Source: Oscillospiraceae bacterium (lineage in GTDB: Bacteria > Bacillota > Clostridia > Oscillospirales > Oscillospiraceae). Taken from it: 64,000 bases of DNA. The stretch spans positions 55,796-119,795 of the forward strand of contig JAGFXR010000004.1 in assembly GCA_017861365.1 (NCBI GenBank). The letters run 5' to 3'. The notes below the pieces were generated by a model. It was not told the origin of the DNA, did not search any database, and saw only the letters and a program-made list of their open reading frames with translations. A program made the translations under genes and the position numbers. Shown piece after piece: positions 60,072 to 64,000 of the stretch; position 1 is the stretch's first letter; each line of letters opens with the position of its first letter.

Positions 60072-61472
60072 ATGCAGAATTATTCTCCAGTCGCGTTTGA
60101 ATCCCAAGTCCCCCCCCTGTCCAGCAACAGCTTTATAGAAGGTCTATGCGAACGTTTTACAAAATATAACCATATTGATCCCTCTTACTATACAAGCTGG
60201 GACGTGAAGCGGGGACTGCGGAATGCCGATGGCACCGGTGTCATGGCCGGAGTGACCAATATAGGAAACGTGCAGGGCTATTATCTTCAGGACGGTGAAA
60301 GAATTCCCATCGACGGAAAGCTCATCTATCGGGGAATTGATGTATACGATCTGATTCACGGTTTTATGTCGGAGGGTCGGTTTGGCTTTGAGGAGACTGC
60401 CTATCTCCTTCTGTTCGGTGTGCTTCCCACCCGTTCGGAGCTTGCGGAATTTGAAGAAATTCTCTCAAATTACCGTGAGCTGCCCAGAGATTTTACCGAA
60501 GACATGATTTTAAAGGCTCCCAGCAACAATGTGATGAACAAACTGGCTCGTTCCGTCCTCGCCCTCTATTCCTATGATCCCGATCCCGAAAATACCTCTC
60601 TGCCATCTGAAATGCGTCAGGCGCTCCAGCTGATCGCCCGCTGCCCGGTGATTGTGGCTCATGCCTTTTCCACCAAGCGGCATTATTATGACAATGAGAG
60701 CCTGTATATCCACCGCCCGCAGCCCGGTTTGTCCGTGGCGGAAAACTTTCTCTACTCCGTCCGTCATGACAACCGTTACACGCTGGAGGAAGCCCGTCTG
60801 CTCGACCTTTGCCTTGTGCTCCATATGGAGCACGGCGGTGGAAACAACTCCGCCTTTACCTGCCGTGTGCTCTCCTCTTCGGGTACCGATATCTATTCCG
60901 CCATTTCTGCCGCGGTAGGCTCCCTGAAGGGTCCCCGCCACGGCGGTGCCAACCGCAAGGTTATGGAAATGTTCGAATGTATTGAGTCGGGTGTTTCCGA
61001 CTGGACCAATGACGATGAAATCCACCGTTATTTGACTCGGATTCTCCGCAAGGAGGCTGGAGACGGCTCCGGACTGATTTACGGCATGGGACATGCCATT
61101 TATACCAAGTCCGATCCCCGCGCCGTGCTGCTCAAGCAGTTTGCCCGGGATGTGGCTGCTCAAAAAGACATGCTCCGTGAATTTGAGCTGTTTGAGGCGG
61201 TGGAACGCCTCACCCCGGAGGTGTTCGCCGCGGAGACGGGCAATACCAAGACCATGTGCGCCAATGTGGATATGTATTCGGGACTGGTCTATAAAATGAT
61301 GGGTATTCCCCCCGATCTCTTTACCCCTCTGTTTGCCATCGCCCGCATGGTTGGCTGGTGTGCCCACCGCATTGAGGAAATCTACAACCCCGGAAACCGC
61401 ATCATTCGCCCGGCCTACAAAGCGGTCGCGCCCCGCCGTCCCTTTATCCCCATCTCGGAGCGCGGCGAATAA
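60072..61472 (+). CDS. gltA: Citrate synthase
   Basis: Condenses acetyl-CoA and oxaloacetate; a 2-methylcitrate synthase role cannot be excluded. 466 residues, longer than the usual 370-430, with an extended N-terminus. Active-site landmarks: HMEHGGGNNSAF (His), GPRHGGANRKVMEMF and YGMGHAIYTKSDPRA (His), then the Asp-containing NVDMYSGLVYKMMG and the C-terminal RIIRPAYKAVAP. AAGGAGGCG precedes the ATG. No aconitase or isocitrate dehydrogenase is nearby. Confidence 0.94.
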   Translation: MQNYSPVAFESQVPPLSSNSFIEGLCERFTKYNHIDPSYYTSWDVKRGLRNADGTGVMAGVTNIGNVQGYYLQDGERIPIDGKLIYRGIDVYDLIHGFMSEGRFGFEETAYLLLFGVLPTRSELAEFEEILSNYRELPRDFTEDMILKAPSNNVMNKLARSVLALYSYDPDPENTSLPSEMRQALQLIARCPVIVAHAFSTKRHYYDNESLYIHRPQPGLSVAENFLYSVRHDNRYTLEEARLLDLCLVLHMEHGGGNNSAFTCRVLSSSGTDIYSAISAAVGSLKGPRHGGANRKVMEMFECIESGVSDWTNDDEIHRYLTRILRKEAGDGSGLIYGMGHAIYTKSDPRAVLLKQFARDVAAQKDMLREFELFEAVERLTPEVFAAETGNTKTMCANVDMYSGLVYKMMGIPPDLFTPLFAIARMVGWCAHRIEEIYNPGNRIIRPAYKAVAPRRPFIPISERGE

Positions 61473-61484
61473 TTCATTCTACAC

Positions 61485-61528
61485 AAAAACACAGGACTGA
61501 ATCGCAACGGATTCAGTCCTGTGTTTTT
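61485..61528 (+). terminator. Terminator of the citrate synthase gene
   Basis: AAAAACACAGGACTGAAT (61485-61502) pairs perfectly with 61511-61528 around an 8-nt loop, ending in five Ts. Confidence 0.9.
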
Positions 61529-61554
61529 CACTTTTTCTTTCATAAAATTAAATA

Positions 61555-61583
61555 TTGACTTTAATATTGTGAAAGCGTATCAT
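61555..61583 (+). promoter_or_regulatory. Promoter of the DUF2089 operon
   Basis: TTGACT (61555-61560), 17-bp spacer, TATCAT (61578-61583). Confidence 0.7.
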
Positions 61584-61607
61584 AATTTCAGGAAGGGAGG
61601 TGGCTGC

Positions 61608-61913
61608 ATGTCCATTGATGTTGTCCCCGAATGGATGTCCGAGCTCGACAGCGAGGACGTATCTTTTATCAAAAAATTCATTCTGGCCTCCGGCTCTCTC
61701 AAGGAAATCGCGGCACAGTACGGCGTGACCTATCCCACCGTGAGACTTCGGCTGGACCGACTCATTCAAAAAATTCAAATTAACGATACCACCGCGTCGG
61801 AACCCTATGTCGCGCTGATCAAACGGCTGGCTGTGAATGAGAAGCTTGATTTTGATACGGCAAAAATTCTGATTCAGGAGTACCGTAAGCAAACGAAAGG
61901 AGATCCACTATGA
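61608..61913 (+). CDS. DUF2089 family protein, HTH-like
   Basis: 101 residues. The stretch VSFIKKFILASGSLKEIAAQYGVTYPTVRLRLDRLIQKI is a helix-turn-helix of the sort in DUF2089 and resembles sigma region 4. I therefore expect DNA binding; the function is not established. The zinc-ribbon found at the N-terminus of some members is absent. GGGAGG precedes the ATG at 61608. The frame overlaps the next membrane-protein gene by 4 bases, which suggests a joint function. Confidence 0.8.
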   Translation: MSIDVVPEWMSELDSEDVSFIKKFILASGSLKEIAAQYGVTYPTVRLRLDRLIQKIQINDTTASEPYVALIKRLAVNEKLDFDTAKILIQEYRKQTKGDPL

Positions 61914-62245
61914 GTATACTTCCCACTGTACTGATTTTACTGCTGCTGCTTGGAGGCATTATTGCGCTGCAAATTTTCCTCTCCAGCAAATCCCGCCGAT
62001 GGCCCGGACTGATCCTGCCCGGCTTGTCGCTATTCAATTCACTTTTGATCAGCTTCAGCTTAGTATCTTACAATGCCTTGTTTTCCGGCACAGTGCATCT
62101 TTCAGCAGCCCTCGGAAGCTGTGTGATCCCCTTTTTGCTAATGAATATTCCTACTTTAATTCTTGTGGCAATCTTCTTCGCCTGCCGGGAAAACTGCAAG
62201 AAAAAGCGCGAGTTTGAAAAAATGAGTGTTCAGGATCTAGAGTAA
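61910..62245 (+). CDS. Small membrane protein, three helices, DLE tail
   Basis: 111 residues with hydrophobic segments at about 4-25, 33-55 and 65-90, then a charged tail CRENCKKKREFEKMSVQDLE. Not recognised. Starts at ATGA overlapping the DUF2089 gene. Its last residues, EKMSVQDLE, resemble those of the next gene product. It may be a membrane partner of the DUF2089 protein. Confidence 0.75.
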   Translation: MSILPTVLILLLLLGGIIALQIFLSSKSRRWPGLILPGLSLFNSLLISFSLVSYNALFSGTVHLSAALGSCVIPFLLMNIPTLILVAIFFACRENCKKKREFEKMSVQDLE

Positions 62246-62275
62246 TAATCTATCTTGCAAGGAGCATCATAAGCT

Positions 62276-62473
62276 ATGGTTGAACATATTAACCGATTTC
62301 AGTTTTTACTTACCCTTTTAAACCTGATCATATTGATTGCCATATTAATTGTCATACCAGTGCTACTGTTTTTACTAATCCGGCACTTAATCCGCGCCAA
62401 TGACCGAAATAAAAATCAAAAATCGAAACAACAGCAAGAATTGGAGCAAATGAATCTTGATGATTTAGAGTAA
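62276..62473 (+). CDS. Small membrane protein, single hydrophobic region, DLE tail
   Basis: 65 residues: a short N-terminus, a long hydrophobic stretch (about 9-38, LLTLLNLIILIAILIVIPVLLFLLI), then a charged tail NDRNKNQKSKQQQELEQMNLDDLE. Not recognised. AAGGAGC precedes the ATG, 30 bp after the previous gene. The C-terminal EQMNLDDLE mirrors the neighbour's EKMSVQDLE, so both may bind the same partner. Confidence 0.7.
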   Translation: MVEHINRFQFLLTLLNLIILIAILIVIPVLLFLLIRHLIRANDRNKNQKSKQQQELEQMNLDDLE

Positions 62474-62474
62474 A

Positions 62475-62816
62475 TCAGCAGGATTCCACTTTCTCCTTTA
62501 AAAATGCGATGTACTCATTCCCCCAAATTTCCAACGCATCCAAAACAGGAAAAAATGCTCTTCCCAGCCCGTTGAGGGAATACTCCACTTTGGGGGGAAT
62601 CTGCTGGTAGACCGTTCTGGTGATCAGTCCGTTTTCCTCCATCATCCGAAGCTGCTTGGTCAGTGTCGTCTGCGTCAGATCGGGGAGTGCTCTTTGCAGT
62701 TCATTAAACCGCATGGTGTTCACACTCAAATGATGCAAAATCAGCAGTGTCCACTTCCCCGTCAGCAGCTTCTGCGCCGTCACAAATGGGCAGAGCCCGA
62801 ATAAATCCCGTTCCAT
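62475..62816 (-). CDS. HxlR family transcriptional regulator
   Basis: 113 residues, the typical winged helix of HxlR: CPFVTAQKLLTGKWTLLILHHLSVNTMRFNELQRALPDLTQTTLTKQLRMMEENGLITRTVY, then the wing KVEYSLNGLGRAF. The N-terminal Cys (CPF) is conserved and in several members senses oxidants or electrophiles. The ATG is preceded by GGAGGTACG. It diverges from the flavin oxidoreductase gene and probably regulates it. Confidence 0.92.
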   Translation of the reverse strand: MERDLFGLCPFVTAQKLLTGKWTLLILHHLSVNTMRFNELQRALPDLTQTTLTKQLRMMEENGLITRTVYQQIPPKVEYSLNGLGRAFFPVLDALEIWGNEYIAFLKEKVESC

Positions 62817-62866
62817 CGTACCTCCATAGTATCTTTTGCAGTACTAACCACATCAAAAGATTGTAC

Positions 62867-62921
62867 TTGATTTTAATATTGTATATGGTACGATAGTATC
62901 ATTAATCACAATTAAAATCAA
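62867..62921. promoter_or_regulatory. Inverted repeat in the HxlR / oxidoreductase intergenic region
   Basis: TTGATTTTAATATTG (62867-62881) and CAATTAAAATCAA (62909-62921) are near-perfect reverse complements, 27 bp apart. A good candidate for HxlR binding over the divergent promoters. Confidence 0.45.
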
Positions 62922-62945
62922 TCCCTGAATAATGGAGGAATCAGT

Positions 62946-63344
62946 ATGAAGGAAGTATACGATTATTTGAAAAAAGTTGGTGTCTATTATTTGGCCACCA
63001 CAGAAGGAGATCAGCCCCGGGTTCGCCCCTTCGGCACCATTGACCTGTTTGAAGACAAGCTTTACATTCAAACCGGAAAGATTAAGCCGGTCTCGAAGCA
63101 GATGGTGGCAAACCCCAAAATTGAGATTGCCGCTATGGGCGGCGGCGCGTGGATCCGCATCGAAGCCACCGCGGTGGAGGATGCCCGTGTCGAGGCACAG
63201 CAGCACATGCTGGACGCTTATCCTCAGCTTCAGGACAGATATAAGGCCGGCGACGGCAACACCCAAATATTTTATCTGAAGGACGCTACCGCAACGATTT
63301 TCCCTCTTGGCCCCAACGCGGAGCCTAAAGTTATCAAATTTTAA
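62946..63344 (+). CDS. Pyridoxamine 5'-phosphate oxidase-like flavin protein
   Basis: 132 residues, split beta-barrel of the FMN-binding PNPOx-like family: VYYLATTEGDQPRVRPFGTIDLFEDKLYIQTGKIKPVSKQMVANPKIEIAAMGGGAWIRIEATAVE. These bind FMN or F420 and reduce varied small molecules; true PdxH activity is unlikely at this size. GGAGGAATCAGT precedes the ATG. Divergent from the HxlR regulator, so likely induced by a redox or electrophile signal. Confidence 0.88.
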   Translation: MKEVYDYLKKVGVYYLATTEGDQPRVRPFGTIDLFEDKLYIQTGKIKPVSKQMVANPKIEIAAMGGGAWIRIEATAVEDARVEAQQHMLDAYPQLQDRYKAGDGNTQIFYLKDATATIFPLGPNAEPKVIKF

Positions 63345-63390
63345 TATAGTCTGATACCGGAGTTCCTCGGTTCTCCGGCTACAGTCATGA

Positions 63391-63436
63391 ATATGACGTA
63401 TCCGGCAGTGCAATGTACTGCCGGATAACGTCATAT
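63391..63436 (+). terminator. Terminator of the flavin protein gene
   Basis: A 19-bp stem (63391-63409 with 63417-63436, one bulged base) followed by T-rich sequence. A shorter CCGGAG/CTCCGG hairpin lies just upstream (about 63358-63378). Confidence 0.8.
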
Positions 63437-63490
63437 TTTTCATGCTGCGGCACGTCTTGAACTCCGCTAACAGCCGCCGCCGTTTCCTGA

Positions 63491-64000
63491 TCAAAACAGC
63501 TTAGGGTAGACGGACAGGCCATGCTCGACACAGTACAGATAAAACGTTCCGCCTGACAGCCGCGGCATGTGAAAGGATGGGCTTTGCTCCGGGTACAGAC
63601 GCCGCAGAAACACCGTGTCGCTTTTGACATAGGCGGCAAAAACAATAAAATGCTTTTTCGTCATAGGATGATCCAATGTGATATAGCAATCGTCATCCAA
63701 TTCCTCAACCGCAATTTTGATGTGCTCCGCCGGGTCCGACGTGCTCAGCCGCTCCAGCTTTCTGCCACAGCACACGATAGACGCGCCGCCCGTGCTGACC
63801 AGAATATTGCCGCAGGAAGAACAGACATAAAAACGAATTTTCGCAATGTTCCCGCTGTCCGGCTTGTTTAAGGCCATTTCTCCCTCCATCAGCTGTGCCA
63901 TATCAACCCCCAATAACGAGGACAATTCCGGCCAATAGGTCAGGTCGGGACTGCCCATTCCGCACTCCCACTTAGAAACGGTTTTATGGGTAATCCCAAG
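63491..64000 (-). CDS. Xre helix-turn-helix fused to a desulfoferrodoxin-like domain, 5' end cut
   Basis: The frame runs off the right edge; 169 residues are visible. It begins inside an Xre HTH (LGITHKTVSKWECGMGSPDLTYWPELSSLLGVD). A linker follows, then FYVCSSCGNILVSTG..IVCCGRKLERL, the four-cysteine desulforedoxin iron site, and a neelaredoxin-like part with LDHPMTKKHFIVFAAY and YCVEHGL, matching the His and Cys ligands of the superoxide-reductase iron centre. It may be a redox-sensing regulator. Frames starting at 63958 miss the HTH. Confidence 0.85.
   Translation of the reverse strand, partial: LGITHKTVSKWECGMGSPDLTYWPELSSLLGVDMAQLMEGEMALNKPDSGNIAKIRFYVCSSCGNILVSTGGASIVCCGRKLERLSTSDPAEHIKIAVEELDDDCYITLDHPMTKKHFIVFAAYVKSDTVFLRRLYPEQSPSFHMPRLSGGTFYLYCVEHGLSVYPKLF

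Overview
The window looks like a chromosomal segment of an endospore-forming, anaerobic, moderately GC-rich member of the Bacillota (class Clostridia). An Oscillospiraceae-like gut bacterium is my best guess from protein style, not from any database match. The evidence is the sporulation genes (yabP, yabQ, spoIIE, spoIID, spmA, spmB, abrB), the oxygen-independent ribonucleotide reductase NrdD/NrdG, the yabP-yabQ-divIC-yabR order known from Bacillus, and NiaR, BirA and NrdR-type control sites. I saw no rRNA, tRNA, insertion sequence, prophage or CRISPR array. Nearly all genes look intact; the first and last are cut by the window edges.

Layout. 1-3.2 kb: asnB tail, ppa, glf and a glycosyltransferase. 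3.2-9.1 kb: NiaR regulator, PepV-type dipeptidase, then a response regulator / histidine kinase / HtrA protease operon. 9.1-13.3 kb (mostly minus): hpf, an orphan fumarase alpha subunit, the yabP-yabQ-divIC-yabR cluster and bioY. 13.4-17.2 kb: birA, a niaX-like niacin transporter and amtB-glnK. 17.2-23 kb (minus): trmL-pgk-tpiA-gpmI-eno glycolytic operon. 23-25.3 kb: proBA. 25.3-30.4 kb (minus): an EF-G paralogue and a dusB-ECF sigma-anti-sigma operon. 30.5-38.2 kb: spoIIE, coaX, coaBC, a membrane GGDEF/EAL protein and an unknown gene. 38.4-45.7 kb: ywiB-like gene, argS, a MetH-like remnant, nrdD-nrdG and rsmI. 45.9-47.5 kb: abrB and spmAB. 47.6-51.6 kb: an Xre regulator divergent from a Tyr-rich leader peptide with terminator, then aroF-tyrA and an AI-2E-family permease. 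51.7-53.6 kb (minus): an M24 hydrolase with an altered metal site, and marR. 53.9-58.8 kb: ymdB, a yhaO/yhaN-like nuclease/ATPase pair and signal peptidase I. 58.8-64 kb: spoIID, citrate synthase, a DUF2089 gene with two small membrane proteins, an HxlR/flavin-oxidoreductase pair, and an Xre-desulfoferrodoxin fusion.

Several control circuits can be read directly. The strongest new-looking one is a 24-codon leader peptide with six Tyr codons in ten, overlapping a hairpin and followed by an intrinsic terminator, just ahead of aroF-tyrA. It sits behind a promoter embedded in a 13-bp inverted repeat and faces a divergent Xre regulator, so it looks like ribosome-mediated tyrosine attenuation plus an operator. 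Others are twin BirA operators covering both bioY and birA promoters, a 13-bp inverted repeat around the niaX promoter that fits the NiaR encoded 11 kb away, two NrdR boxes 32 bp apart before nrdD, and a promoter-hairpin-terminator unit at 10.7-10.85 kb that may encode an undescribed small RNA.
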